The notes under the pieces are model-generated. The model had not been told where the DNA came from and made no database searches. It was given only the letters and a program-made list of their open reading frames with translations. A program made the translations under genes and the position numbers. Positions 15,898 to 23,867 of a stretch of 64,000 nt of DNA are shown here, in pieces. Location of the stretch: the NCBI GenBank assembly GCA_026388415.1, contig JAPLJV010000040.1, forward strand, positions 31,542-95,541. The letters run 5' to 3'. How positions within the stretch are numbered: position 1 is the stretch's first letter; each line of letters begins with the position of its first letter. Origin of the DNA: Deltaproteobacteria bacterium (GTDB lineage Bacteria > Desulfobacterota > Syntrophia > Syntrophales > JACQWR01).

Positions 15898-17481
15898 TCA
15901 GATTTTGAAGGCTTCGGCAATACCGGCATACTGCTTGCGCAGCTTTGGTTTTTCAATTTTGCCGGTGGGGTTCCTCGGGATTGGTCCGAAGAATACTTTT
16001 CTCGGGCGCTTGTATTTGGGCAGCGCCGCACCGAATTTAAGAACCTCATCCTCGGTCAGGCTCATGCCCGTTTTCGTTTCAATAACCACGGCGACAATTT
16101 CACCGAGACGTTCGTCGGAAAGGCCGATGGCAGCCACGTCCTTGATTTTCGGGTTGGTATGGAAGAAATCTTCAACCTCTACGGGAAAGACGTTCTCTCC
16201 ACCCGTAATGATGATGTCTTTTTTGCGATCCACGAGCCAGATAAAGCCGTCTTCGTCGGCGCGTGCCATATCGCCCGTAGAGAGCCAGCCGTCAAAGCTT
16301 AGCGCTTTCTTTGTCGCCTCCGGGTTTTTATAGTATTCTCTCATGATACCCGGCCCGCGTACGCACAGCTCTCCCACCTCCTCCTGCTTCAATGTCTGGC
16401 CAAACTCGTCCACAACCTTGAATTCCCAGTTGAAACCGGGTAGTCCGATAGCGCCGATCTTGTGTTCATTGCCCAGACCGAGATGGACACATCCCGGGCC
16501 GGTGGACTCGCTGAGACCGTAATTGGTATCGTAATCCATGGCGGGGAAACGCTCTTTCCATTGTCTGATCAAGGACGGCGGCACGGGCTGGGCGCCGATG
16601 TGCATGAGCCGCCACTGATCCAATTTGTAGTTGGATGCCTTCAGCTCGCCGTTCTCTAATTTCATGAGTATATCCTGGGCCCACGGCACCAGCAGCCAAA
16701 CGATGGTGCCTCCTTCTTCACTAACTGCTTCGAGGGTCCATTCGGGTGATACGCCTTTGAGAATAACCGCCTTGCCCGCGACGATAAAACTTCCGAACCA
16801 GTGCATCTTGGCGCCCGTGTGGTAAAGCGGTGGGATCAGGATAAAACAGTCCTGCCTGGTTTGTCTATGGTGGGCATTTTCTACGATGCAGGCCCAGAGC
16901 ATGTTGTCGTGGGTGAGCAGGATTGGCTTGGGCTGCCCGGTGGTGCCGGATGTGAAGTAGAGTCCGCATTCGTCCTGGGGACCGATTGCTACGCTCAACG
17001 GTGTCGTCGGTGCGCCGGCGCGAAGTTTTGCAAAGTCCTGTGCATAATCGGGCATTTTATTGCCGACACAGATATATTCTTCCACGGTCGGGAGTTGAGC
17101 ATTGATGGCCGTTATTCTGTCGGTAAACTCTTGATCGAAAATGATAATTTTCGGTTCTGCCACGTCACAGCAATACTTGACGTCTTCAGCCATAAAACGG
17201 AAATTGAGCGGCACAACCCAAGCTCCCGTTCTTACAATACCGAAATATGCCACTAACCAATCAATGGAGTTCATCATGAAGTGAACTATTTTATCGCCTT
17301 TCTTGATGCCCTTTTTCAAAAGAACATTGGCAAACTGATTGGCCTGGTCGTCGAATTGCTTCCAGGTAATTTCCGATCTTTTCTTCTCCGCGGGTATGCG
17401 CTCTATAAGCGCTACGTCGTCAGGGTACATTCTGGCATTTCTCGCTAAGATATCGCCGATGTGTGTATATGTATTGCCCAT
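15898..17481 (-). CDS. AMP-forming acyl-CoA synthetase
   Basis: 527 residues with all adenylate-forming motifs: YFTSGTTGQPKP near 175 (ATP-binding loop), YGLSESTG near 310, the hinge and ATP-binding GWLSTGDMARADEDGFIWLVDRKKD near 405-425, and the catalytic Lys in PRNPTGKIEKPKLRK near 510. It activates a carboxylic acid to its CoA ester via an acyl adenylate in the cytoplasm. Sequence features resemble medium/long-chain and aryl acid ligases; the exact acid cannot be read off. It is transcribed on its own from a near-consensus promoter at 17510-17538 with GGGAGG before ATG 17481. Confidence 0.9.
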   Translation of the reverse strand: MGNTYTHIGDILARNARMYPDDVALIERIPAEKKRSEITWKQFDDQANQFANVLLKKGIKKGDKIVHFMMNSIDWLVAYFGIVRTGAWVVPLNFRFMAEDVKYCCDVAEPKIIIFDQEFTDRITAINAQLPTVEEYICVGNKMPDYAQDFAKLRAGAPTTPLSVAIGPQDECGLYFTSGTTGQPKPILLTHDNMLWACIVENAHHRQTRQDCFILIPPLYHTGAKMHWFGSFIVAGKAVILKGVSPEWTLEAVSEEGGTIVWLLVPWAQDILMKLENGELKASNYKLDQWRLMHIGAQPVPPSLIRQWKERFPAMDYDTNYGLSESTGPGCVHLGLGNEHKIGAIGLPGFNWEFKVVDEFGQTLKQEEVGELCVRGPGIMREYYKNPEATKKALSFDGWLSTGDMARADEDGFIWLVDRKKDIIITGGENVFPVEVEDFFHTNPKIKDVAAIGLSDERLGEIVAVVIETKTGMSLTEDEVLKFGAALPKYKRPRKVFFGPIPRNPTGKIEKPKLRKQYAGIAEAFKI

Positions 17482-17509
17482 ATTAATCCTCCCGATTTAT
17501 TTTTCTGGG

Positions 17510-17538
17510 ATATTAGGCTAAGGTGCCATGTATGTCAA
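17510..17538 (-). promoter_or_regulatory. Promoter of the acyl-CoA ligase gene
   Basis: On the minus strand TTGACA (17538-17533), 17-base spacer, TAATAT (17515-17510), 28 bases upstream of the start codon. Both hexamers are nearly perfect. Confidence 0.85.
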
Positions 17539-17572
17539 GACAATAAAAAAACAATATTAAGCAAAATAAACC

Positions 17573-17601
17573 TTGCATTTCCATAAAAAATCATTTAGGG
17601 T
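17573..17601 (+). promoter_or_regulatory. Candidate promoter of the cold-shock gene
   Basis: TTGCAT (17573-17578), 17-base spacer rich in A/T, and a weaker TAGGGT (17596-17601). Use of this site would give a leader of about 170 bases containing a terminator-like hairpin and several small stems, typical of cspA-type mRNAs. Confidence 0.45.
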
Positions 17602-17655
17602 GTCCCAGTTGATGTGCAGTATATGTTTGTAGCTAACGAATAACGAAAAGATCGG

Positions 17656-17693
17656 ACCGCACAATCCACGTTCTCGGAAGGTGCGGTTTTTTT
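17656..17693 (+). terminator. Intrinsic terminator within the cold-shock leader (possible attenuator)
   Basis: ACCGCAC (17656-17662) pairs with GTGCGGT (17681-17687), followed by a run of seven T. It lies 86 bases upstream of the cold-shock start codon. Downstream come further small stems: a GTTTGCGCAAAC palindrome (17694-17705), GCCGAA/TTCGGC (17715-17729) and GGTTCC/GGAACC (17741-17757), the last ending seven bases before the ribosome site. Confidence 0.75.
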
Positions 17694-17778
17694 GTTTGCG
17701 CAAACATGCTGCCAGCCGAATAGTTCGGCAACATTTAAATGGTTCCCGCAAGGAACCCAATACAAAGGAGTAGTAAAG

Positions 17779-17979
17779 ATGTCAGAAGGAACAGTAAAGT
17801 GGTTTAATGATTCAAAGGGTTTCGGCTTTATCGAGCAGGACGGGGGCAAGGACGTATTCGTGCATCATTCAGCAATCCAGGCAGACGGCTTCAAGTCGCT
17901 TGCCGAGGGTGATCGGGTCAGCTTCGAAGTTGTCGCCGGCCCCAAAGGTCCGGCTGCGGAGAGTGTTCGCAAGCTGTAA
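17779..17979 (+). CDS. Cold-shock protein, CspA family
   Basis: 66 residues, the full length of a single cold-shock domain. [20 protein letters not shown] carries RNP1 (KGFGFI) and DVFVHHSAI carries RNP2. It binds single-stranded RNA and DNA, melts secondary structure and can act as an antiterminator. AAAGGAG precedes ATG 17779. The long structured leader with an intrinsic terminator suggests control at the mRNA level. A terminator follows at 18001-18037. Confidence 0.96.
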   Translation: MSEGTVKWFNDSKGFGFIEQDGGKDVFVHHSAIQADGFKSLAEGDRVSFEVVAGPKGPAAESVRKL

Positions 17980-18000
17980 GACCTGACCTTCGTTTTCATT

Positions 18001-18037
18001 AAAAAAGCTCCCTGTAATGGGGGGCTTTTTTTATTGT
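18001..18037 (+). terminator. Rho-independent terminator after the cold-shock gene
   Basis: AAAAAAGCTCCC then TGTAAT then GGGGGGCTTTTTTT forms an A/T-flanked stem of about 8-12 bp with a U tract, 21 bases after the stop codon. Confidence 0.88.
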
Positions 18038-18074
18038 CCCCACTGGGTGGGTAGGGTAATAAAAAGTCGCACTG

Positions 18075-18103
18075 AAACCCCGGTGATGATCCGGGGGTTT
18101 TTA
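18075..18103 (+). terminator. Terminator-like hairpin just upstream of the ABC-F gene
   Basis: AAACCCCGG (18075-18083), 7-base loop, CCGGGGGTTT (18091-18100) and further T. It ends about 20 bases before the ATG of the ABC-F gene. A second terminator so close to a start codon suggests attenuation of the ABC-F gene, or simply a backup stop for the cold-shock transcript. Confidence 0.65.
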
Positions 18104-18121
18104 CGATAAAGGGATCAAGAC

Positions 18122-19759
18122 ATGATAAACGCATCGGACATTGCCCTCTCCTATGGCAAGAGGATTATCTTCAAAGACGTCAACATAAAGTTTATCCGGG
18201 GGAACTGCTATGGACTGATCGGCGCTAATGGCGCGGGCAAATCCACTTTCCTCAAGATACTGGCGGGCGAAACCGAACCGGACCAGGGTACCATTTCGGT
18301 CAGTCCCGGAGAGAGGATAGCAGTCCTGAGCCAGGACCAGTTTGCCTTCGACGAGGAAACCGTATTCAACACCGTTATTATGGGGCACGCACGGCTTTAC
18401 GAACTGATGGCCGAGCGGGAGGCGATCTACGCCCAGGCGGAGTTCTCGGAGGAGGACGGAATACGCTGCGGCGAGATAGAGGCCGAATTCGGGGAGATAA
18501 ACGGTTATGAAGCAGAATCCGAGGCGGCCGTGCTGTTGAGCGGTCTCGGTATTCCGGAGGAGCTGCGCCCAAAGAAGATGAAGGAACTGGATGGGGGCGA
18601 TAAGGTGCGAGTGCTTTTGGCCAAGGCCCTCTTCGGCAATCCGGACATCCTCCTGCTGGACGAGCCGACCAATCATCTGGACCTGAAATCCATCGCCTGG
18701 CTGGAGGATTTCCTCTCCCGCTTTCAGAACACCGTCATTATTGTCTCCCACGACCGCCACTTCCTGAACCAGGTCTGTACGCATGTGGCGGATATAGATT
18801 TCGGACTGATCAAGGTATTCGTGGGCAACTACGATTTCTGGTACCAGGCGAGCCAGCTCCATCTGAAACAAAAGTTGAGCGAAAACAAAAAGATCACCGC
18901 CAAGGCCGACGAACTGAAGGAATTTATCCAGCGTTTCAGCGCGAATGCCTCCAAGGCCAAACAGGCCACCTCCAGGAAAAGGCTTCTCGAGAAACTCACG
19001 ATCGAGGAAATGCCGGTCTCATCCCGAAAATACCCCTTCATCGTCTTCAAGCCCGAGCGGCCCTGCGGCGACATCATTCTGGAGATAAACGGACTCTCCA
19101 AAGCAATCGGCGGGATTCCCGTCTTGAACGACCTCTCGCTAATTGTTAACAAGGGAGACAAGATTGCCTTTGTCGGCGCGGACAGTCTAGCCAAGACCAC
19201 CCTCTTTCAGATCCTGGCCGGGGAAATGTCGCCGGACAGCGGCAGCTTCCGCTGGGGGGTAACCATCAATCCCGCCTATTTCCCCAAAGAGAACAGTTCT
19301 TTTTTCGACAACGACCTGAACCTAGTGGAGTGGCTCGCCCAGTTCTCCCCTGAGGCCGAGGGGCAGACCTTCGCCCGGGGGTTTCTCGGCAAGATGCTCT
19401 TTTCCGGGGAAGAGGCGACGAAGAAGATATCTGTCCTCTCCGGCGGCGAGAGGGTCCGGTGCATGCTTTCCAAGATGATGCTCACGGGCGCGAACGCCCT
19501 CATCCTCGACGAGCCGACCAACCACCTGGACCTGGAGTCCATCACCGCCCTGAACAATGGCCTGATCGCCTTCACGGAGGTGGTGCTCTTCTCCTCCCAC
19601 GATCAACAGTTGGTATCTACGGTGGCAGACAGGATCGTGGAGATCACCCCGGCCGGAGTTATAGACCGGATGATGGGCTTTGATGAATACCTAGAAAATG
19701 GCGAGGTGACGATGATCAGGCAGGAGCTTGGCTACGGTCAGCAGGGATTTCGCCTTTAG
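18122..19759 (+). CDS. ABC-F family ATPase, YbiT-like
   Basis: 545 residues with two ABC cassettes and no membrane segment. Cassette 1: Walker A GANGAGKST near 38, signature degenerate (LDGGDKVRVLLA), Walker B LLLDEPTNHLDL near 183. Linker with charged helix (about 240-300, RFSANASKAKQATSRKRLLE). Cassette 2: Walker A degenerate (GADSLAKTT), signature LSGGERVRC, Walker B LILDEPTNHLDL near 462. These deviations also occur in the YbiT subfamily. ABC-F proteins act on the ribosome near the E site to relieve stalled or misfolded peptidyl-transferase states; some protect from antibiotics. It stands alone, downstream of the cold-shock gene. Confidence 0.9.
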   Translation: MINASDIALSYGKRIIFKDVNIKFIRGNCYGLIGANGAGKSTFLKILAGETEPDQGTISVSPGERIAVLSQDQFAFDEETVFNTVIMGHARLYELMAEREAIYAQAEFSEEDGIRCGEIEAEFGEINGYEAESEAAVLLSGLGIPEELRPKKMKELDGGDKVRVLLAKALFGNPDILLLDEPTNHLDLKSIAWLEDFLSRFQNTVIIVSHDRHFLNQVCTHVADIDFGLIKVFVGNYDFWYQASQLHLKQKLSENKKITAKADELKEFIQRFSANASKAKQATSRKRLLEKLTIEEMPVSSRKYPFIVFKPERPCGDIILEINGLSKAIGGIPVLNDLSLIVNKGDKIAFVGADSLAKTTLFQILAGEMSPDSGSFRWGVTINPAYFPKENSSFFDNDLNLVEWLAQFSPEAEGQTFARGFLGKMLFSGEEATKKISVLSGGERVRCMLSKMMLTGANALILDEPTNHLDLESITALNNGLIAFTEVVLFSSHDQQLVSTVADRIVEITPAGVIDRMMGFDEYLENGEVTMIRQELGYGQQGFRL

Positions 19760-19762
19760 TAA

Positions 19763-19893
19763 GTTAGCATTTGCTTTACCGCGGAAAGCAAATGCGTGAA
19801 CGCATTAGCAAGTTAGAAATTGTTTACCAGTAAACAATTTCGTTAACGCACTTATCCCGCTCAGCGGGGCTTATCCCGTTTATCGGGGTTAGC
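19763..19893. repeat. Array of hairpin repeats between ABC-F gene and tctA
   Basis: Two units with similar flanks but different stems: GCATTTGCTTT/AAAGCAAATGC (19768-19796) and AAATTGTTTA/TAAACAATTT (19817-19840), each opened by AAGTTAG-like and closed by a GCATTAGC- or GCACTTATC-like string. Two short C/G stems follow, CCCGCTCAGCGGG (19857-19869) and CCCGTTTATCGGG (19876-19888). They lie between convergent genes and may stabilise or terminate both transcripts. A third unit sits at 21933-21986. Confidence 0.75.
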
Positions 19894-19902
19894 ATCCCCT
19901 CA

Positions 19903-21405
19903 TCATTCTTCGCGAAAGACCTCTTCGCGTTTTTTCCCCAGGGTGGGGATGCAGGCGGCAATTATCGCCAGAGCGGCAAGACTAAGCAGGGTCAAGCTGA
20001 TGGGGCGTTGTAAAAAAACCATCGGGTCGCCGCGCGAGAGCAGCATGGCCCGGCGCAGATACTCCTCCATCAGCGGGCCGAGGATGAAGGCCAGGAGCAG
20101 CGGGGCAGGTTCGCAGTCCAATTTGGTAAATATATATCCCAGGAAGCCGAAAAGCGCCATGAAATAGATATCAAACTGGGCATTCTTCAAGCTGAACACG
20201 CCGATCCCGCAAAACACGAGGATCGCCGGGTAAAGGAAATGGTAAGGTATCGTAATAATCTTCACCCACATGCCGATCATGGGCAGATTGAGGACAAGCA
20301 GAAAAAGATTGCCGATCCACATGGAGACGATAATCCCCCAGAACAGCGCCGGCTGCTCGGTAATTACTGATGGACCGGGCTGGATGCCCTGAATGATCAT
20401 GGCGCCTACCATAAGCGCCATAACGGGGTTAGACGGGATACCGAGCGTGAGCATAGGAATGAAGGAGGTCTGGGCGCCGGCATTGTTAGCCGACTCCGGG
20501 GCGGCAACGCCTTCGATGGCACCCTTGCCGAATTCGGCTCGATGCTTCGAGACCTTCTTGTCAATAGAATAGGCGGCAAAGGCGCCGAGAATGGAGCCGC
20601 TGCCCGGCAGAATACCCAGGGCCGAACCGATCGTAGTTCCGCGCAGGATCGGCCAGACCATGCGTTTCCAGTCCTCCTTGGTTGGCATCAGGGAAGTGAC
20701 CTTCGTCACCTCGCCCATGCGGCCTGCTTCGTTTTCCAGATTGCGAATAATTTCGCCGAGACCGAACATGCCCATGGCAACCACGACAAAACCGATACCA
20801 TCAGCCAGCTCGATAATGCCGAAGGTAAATCGCTGGACGCCGGAATTGACATCCGTACCCACCAGCCCGAGCAGAAGGCCCATGATAACCATGCCCACGG
20901 CATGCAGCAGGGAACCTTGAGCCAGCACTACGGCGGCCATCAGTCCGAGGACCATGAGCGAAAAATAATCCGCCGGGCCGAATTTCAGTGCGACTTCGGC
21001 AAGGGGCGGCGCAAACAGGGCGATGAGGAAGGTAGCAACAGTACCGGCAAAAAAGGAACCGACGGCTGCCGCGGTGAGGGCCACACCGGCCCGTCCCTGA
21101 CGCGCCATCTGATAACCGTCGAGCGTCGTAACCACCGATGCCGCTTCGCCCGGGACATTCACCAGAATAGAGGTAGTGGAACCACCGTACTGGGAGCCGT
21201 AGTAGATGCCAGCCAGCATAATCAAGGCGGAGACGGGCGGCAGGACAAAGGTAACGGGGAGCAGCATGGCAATGGTGGCCGTCGGTCCGAGTCCGGGCAA
21301 AACGCCGATCAGGGTACCGAGAAAAACACCTGCCAGGCAGTACAACAAGTTGGCGCCCGTGGCGGCCGTCTGAAAACCTAAACTGAGGTTCGCAATGAGT
21401 TCCAT
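19903..21405 (-). CDS. tctA: Tripartite tricarboxylate transporter large permease, TctA family
   Basis: 500 residues with about eleven to twelve hydrophobic segments. [20 protein letters not shown] near 35 and [20 protein letters not shown] near 70 are the TctA hallmarks, repeated in part in the second half ([20 protein letters not shown] and [20 protein letters not shown]). The symmetric Pro-rich loops bind the substrate in these secondary transporters. It is the last gene of tctC-tctB-tctA, 25 bases after tctB. Substrates of the family include citrate and aromatic dicarboxylates; this one is not predictable. Confidence 0.95.
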   Translation of the reverse strand: MELIANLSLGFQTAATGANLLYCLAGVFLGTLIGVLPGLGPTATIAMLLPVTFVLPPVSALIMLAGIYYGSQYGGSTTSILVNVPGEAASVVTTLDGYQMARQGRAGVALTAAAVGSFFAGTVATFLIALFAPPLAEVALKFGPADYFSLMVLGLMAAVVLAQGSLLHAVGMVIMGLLLGLVGTDVNSGVQRFTFGIIELADGIGFVVVAMGMFGLGEIIRNLENEAGRMGEVTKVTSLMPTKEDWKRMVWPILRGTTIGSALGILPGSGSILGAFAAYSIDKKVSKHRAEFGKGAIEGVAAPESANNAGAQTSFIPMLTLGIPSNPVMALMVGAMIIQGIQPGPSVITEQPALFWGIIVSMWIGNLFLLVLNLPMIGMWVKIITIPYHFLYPAILVFCGIGVFSLKNAQFDIYFMALFGFLGYIFTKLDCEPAPLLLAFILGPLMEEYLRRAMLLSRGDPMVFLQRPISLTLLSLAALAIIAACIPTLGKKREEVFREE

Positions 21406-21430
21406 AATGCCTCTCTAAATAGTGACCAGA

Positions 21431-21910
21431 TTATCCGCCAAACCACGAACCCAATATTGGGAGCGGAACTCCCAAGCCCTTCAGGAATATCAAAATGCAG
21501 CCGAACGTCAGCGCCATTGCCACTGCCAGTGTCGGCTTCCAGCGGAACTGAATGCTCGCATAAGAACTGACGATTACCAAAACGGGCAGCGCTATGATGA
21601 GCCCGGCGCCCCGAACGATCAGTCCAAACAGCAATACTGAAGCAATAACGAGGAAAAGTCCCTTGAATGTTATGGTGCTGATCGGAGTGCCGGGCTGGAT
21701 AAACGATCGGATCATGGAAATAATCCCGATTACGATCAAAAGCAGGCTGAGAACCGTCGGAAAGTAGGCCGGTCCCATCCTCGTGCCGGTGCCCATTCCA
21801 TAATCACGGCCGATGAAAATTACGGCCGATCCAAAGGCAATGTAAATGATACCGGTACAGAAATCCTTGATATTGCGTATGTGTGATGTCACGACATTCT
21901 CCTGCAACAA
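21431..21910 (-). CDS. tctB: Tripartite tricarboxylate transporter small permease, TctB family
   Basis: 159 residues with four membrane helices. FCTGIIYIAFGSAVIFIGRDYGMGTGTRMGPAYFP is the conserved N-terminal helix and GT(R)MGPAYFP loop of TctB. It forms the membrane complex with TctA and lies between tctC and tctA. The hairpin repeat at 21933-21986 separates it from tctC. Confidence 0.9.
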   Translation of the reverse strand: MLQENVVTSHIRNIKDFCTGIIYIAFGSAVIFIGRDYGMGTGTRMGPAYFPTVLSLLLIVIGIISMIRSFIQPGTPISTITFKGLFLVIASVLLFGLIVRGAGLIIALPVLVIVSSYASIQFRWKPTLAVAMALTFGCILIFLKGLGVPLPILGSWFGG

Positions 21911-21932
21911 GCCCTGGCCCCGATAAACGGGA

Positions 21933-21986
21933 TAAGTAAGTTAACAAAATTATTTTTTCCGGAAAAAATAATTTCTCACTTACTAA
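21933..21986. repeat. Hairpin repeat between tctC and tctB
   Basis: AAATTATTTTTT (21946-21957), CCGG, AAAAAATAATTT (21962-21973... by pairing), flanked by GTAAGTTAAC and CTCACTTACTAATTAG. The architecture matches the units at 19763-19840, with a third unrelated stem. Placed inside the operon, it could lower expression of tctBA relative to the binding protein gene tctC. Confidence 0.7.
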
Positions 21987-22964
21987 TTAGTCGGCGTAGA
22001 TGCCCGCTTTCTTGATGATCGGCGCCCACTTGTCAATTTCTGCCTTGAGATGCGCCCGGAGCGCTTCCGGAGTAGCGCGATTTGCGGCCACCGGTTCGGT
22101 GCCCAGTTCGGCAAAGCGCTGTTTTACCGTGGCATCCTTCAACGAATCCTGCAGAGCCTTCGCCAGCGTATCAATGATGGCCTTCGGTGTGCCCTTGGGC
22201 GCATACAGACCGTGCCACGCCGATATTTCAAAGTTCGGCAACCCGGCTTCACCGAGTGTCGGCACATCCGGCAGCGACGGTACCCGCTTCCTGGTCGTCA
22301 CTCCATAAACCTTGATTTTTCCACCTTTTATCTGACTGGTGGTGTTGGTGGTCTGATCGCACATGATGTCCACCTGGCCGCCGAGCAGATCATTCATGGC
22401 CGGACCCGTGCCTTTATAGGGAATGGTGGTCAAGTCCGTCTGGATAGCGGTCATGAAAAGCATGCCGCACAAGTGCGAGACAGCGCCCAGTCCGGCATTG
22501 GCCAAATTGATCTTCTCCTTGTTGGCCTTTACATAGGCAATCAGCTCTTTGAGATCCTTGGCCGGAAAATCCTTCCTCGCGACGAGCGTCATCGGCACCT
22601 CGTTAATCAGTCCAATGGGCTCGAAGTCTCTAATGGGATTATAGGGCAGCTTCCGATAGAGGGACGGGGCGGTGGAATGGCCGATATGATGCAGAAAAAG
22701 CGTATATCCGTCCGGGGGAGCATTAGCCACGCGCGCCGCCCCAATGGTGCCTCCGGCGCCGTCCACATTCTCGACAATGATCTGGGTCTTGAGCGCTGCG
22801 CCCATGGACCGGCTAAGCAGACGGGCCACTGTGTCCGTCGGGCCGCCGGCAGTGAACGGCACGACGATGGTAACCACTTTTGACGGGTACGGTTCTGCTG
22901 CGTACGCCGGTAATACGCCAAGAAACACAAGACAAATAAGTATACTCAAAACTTTGTTAATCAT
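21987..22964 (-). CDS. tctC: Tripartite tricarboxylate transporter substrate-binding protein, TctC/Bug family
   Basis: 325 residues. Sec signal peptide ending LPAYA (about residue 22), then YPSKVVTIVVPFTAGGPTDTVAR, the hallmark of Bug proteins whose loop holds a carboxylate through water molecules. AGGTIGAARVANAPPDGYTL and HIGHSTAPSLYRKLPYNPIRDFEPI are also conserved. It is exported to the periplasm, catches the substrate and docks on TctAB. First gene of the operon, with a near-consensus promoter at 23038-23066. Confidence 0.94.
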   Translation of the reverse strand: MINKVLSILICLVFLGVLPAYAAEPYPSKVVTIVVPFTAGGPTDTVARLLSRSMGAALKTQIIVENVDGAGGTIGAARVANAPPDGYTLFLHHIGHSTAPSLYRKLPYNPIRDFEPIGLINEVPMTLVARKDFPAKDLKELIAYVKANKEKINLANAGLGAVSHLCGMLFMTAIQTDLTTIPYKGTGPAMNDLLGGQVDIMCDQTTNTTSQIKGGKIKVYGVTTRKRVPSLPDVPTLGEAGLPNFEISAWHGLYAPKGTPKAIIDTLAKALQDSLKDATVKQRFAELGTEPVAANRATPEALRAHLKAEIDKWAPIIKKAGIYAD

Positions 22965-23037
22965 GGTCCCTCCTCCATCAACGCCTAGTTATGAATATCA
23001 GTTACAAGAAAACAGTACCCACCTCGGATTTCATCGG

Positions 23038-23066
23038 ATAATATTGAAGTCGCCTTTCTGTGTCAA
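23038..23066 (-). promoter_or_regulatory. Promoter of the tctCBA operon
   Basis: On the minus strand TTGACA (23066-23061), 17-base spacer, TATTAT (23043-23038), about 70 bases upstream of the tctC start. Confidence 0.82.
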
Positions 23067-23101
23067 GATAATAATTCCTCATACGCAAAAATCTGCCGGA
23101 G

Positions 23102-23133
23102 CGCAACGATCGGCTGGATTGCCTTTGTTGGGC
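23102..23133 (-). other. Possible truncated attC site after the antidote gene
   Basis: Four bases after the antidote stop codon the minus strand reads GCCCAACAAAGGCAATCCAG. GCCCAAC fits the RYYYAAC end of an attC, and the following CAAAGGC resembles the start of the complete site at 23799-23864. No matching GTTRRRY end is seen within 100 bases, so it is at best a half site at the end of a cassette array. Confidence 0.35.
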
Positions 23134-23136
23134 TGA

Positions 23137-23442
23137 TTATTCCGTTGTGCGGGCTGCTTCTGTGTGCAACTTCAAACCTAGTGCATTTATTACTTTAAGG
23201 ATGGTATCGAAGCCTGGACTTCTTTCACCGGAGAGAGCCTTATACAGACTTTCCCGAGACAAACCGGCATCTCGTGCCACCTGAGACATACCTCTTGCCC
23301 TTGCGATGTCCCCCAATGCTTTTGTAATAAACGCTGCATCACCATTCGCTTCTTCAATGCACATTTCCAGGTAAGCGGCCATTTCTTGAGGAGTGCGAAG
23401 GTGCTCGGAGACCTCATATTTTGTTGTAACAGTTTTTGCCAT
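23137..23442 (-). CDS. Antidote protein of an addiction module, HigA-like XRE regulator
   Basis: 101 residues from ATG 23442, which is preceded by AGGAG at the right distance; a TTG two codons upstream is less likely. The C-terminal half is a helix-turn-helix of the XRE/Cro type (GDIARARGMSQVARDAGLSR then ESLYKALSGERSPGF). The N-terminal part matches the family named putative addiction module antidote. It neutralises the upstream toxin and probably represses the operon. It starts nine bases after the toxin stop: toxin first, antidote second, as in higBA-type modules. Confidence 0.9.
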   Translation of the reverse strand: MAKTVTTKYEVSEHLRTPQEMAAYLEMCIEEANGDAAFITKALGDIARARGMSQVARDAGLSRESLYKALSGERSPGFDTILKVINALGLKLHTEAARTTE

Positions 23443-23451
23443 ATTCAACTC

Positions 23452-23742
23452 CTATAAATTTCGTGCCAAGCGAAGTGCAGTTTTTATATCTCTGGCTTGC
23501 GTGCTTTTATCGCCACCAGCCAGCAAGATTATCACCGATCGCTCACGCTGTATGAAATAAACCCGATAGCCGGGACCATGATCAATACGCATCTCCGAAA
23601 CTCCTTCACCCACAGGCTTAACATCCCCAGGATTACCTGCAGCCAGTCTCTCAATTCTTGCCTGAATGCGTGCACGTGTACGGATATCTTGCAGACTGTC
23701 GATCCACTCAGCGAAATGTTCGGTTTTACGAATTTCGATCAT
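23452..23742 (-). CDS. RelE/HigB-like addiction module killer protein
   Basis: 96 residues, full length for the family. IEIRKTEHFAEWIDSLQDIR, RIERLAAGNPGDVKPVGEGV, SEMRIDHGPGYRVYFIQR and the C-terminal LLAGGDKSTQARDIKTALRL are the conserved blocks. RelE-fold toxins of this group inhibit translation. The ATG lies only six bases after a -10 box, without a ribosome-binding site, so the mRNA is likely leaderless. The gene lies directly beside an integron attC site, which suggests it entered as a gene cassette with its own promoter. Confidence 0.9.
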   Translation of the reverse strand: MIEIRKTEHFAEWIDSLQDIRTRARIQARIERLAAGNPGDVKPVGEGVSEMRIDHGPGYRVYFIQRERSVIILLAGGDKSTQARDIKTALRLARNL

Positions 23743-23777
23743 GAAAATGTTGTAGCCGTATGGCTACACTTTGTCAA
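23743..23777 (-). promoter_or_regulatory. Promoter and operator of the toxin-antidote cassette
   Basis: On the minus strand TTGACA (23777-23772), 17-base spacer, TACAAC (23754-23749). A perfect inverted repeat TGTAGCC-GTAT-GGCTACA (23751-23768) covers the -10 and spacer, a good autoregulatory operator. Only six bases separate the -10 box from the toxin ATG. Confidence 0.85.
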
Positions 23778-23798
23778 CAAAATTGTTATAGTGGGGGT

Positions 23799-23864
23799 GC
23801 CCAACGCTACGCCTGACCAGCGGGCGCGGTTTTTAGCCCGTCTACGTCCAGGCGCTTGTTAGCA
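23799..23864 (-). other. Integron-type attC recombination site
   Basis: 66 bases with attC architecture, read on the minus strand: TGCTAAC at one end and GTTGGGC at the other (the latter a perfect GTTRRRY core). Inner arms CGCCTGGAC and GTCAGGCG pair with one unpaired G, the extrahelical base typical of attC. A further stem (ACGGGC with GCCCGCT) closes a terminal loop. It sits four bases after the stop of the 399-residue gene and 22 bases before the toxin promoter, where attC should be between two cassettes. No integrase gene lies in the window. Confidence 0.72.
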
Positions 23865-23867
23865 CAA

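Noticed and set aside
12954..17481. TRAP transporter and acyl-CoA ligase as one operon
   Set aside because: They are convergent, each with its own promoter, and share a bidirectional terminator.
18122..19759. Loss of function in the ABC-F ATPase because of a degenerate Walker A and signature
   Set aside because: The same deviations are usual in YbiT-type members, so they do not indicate decay.
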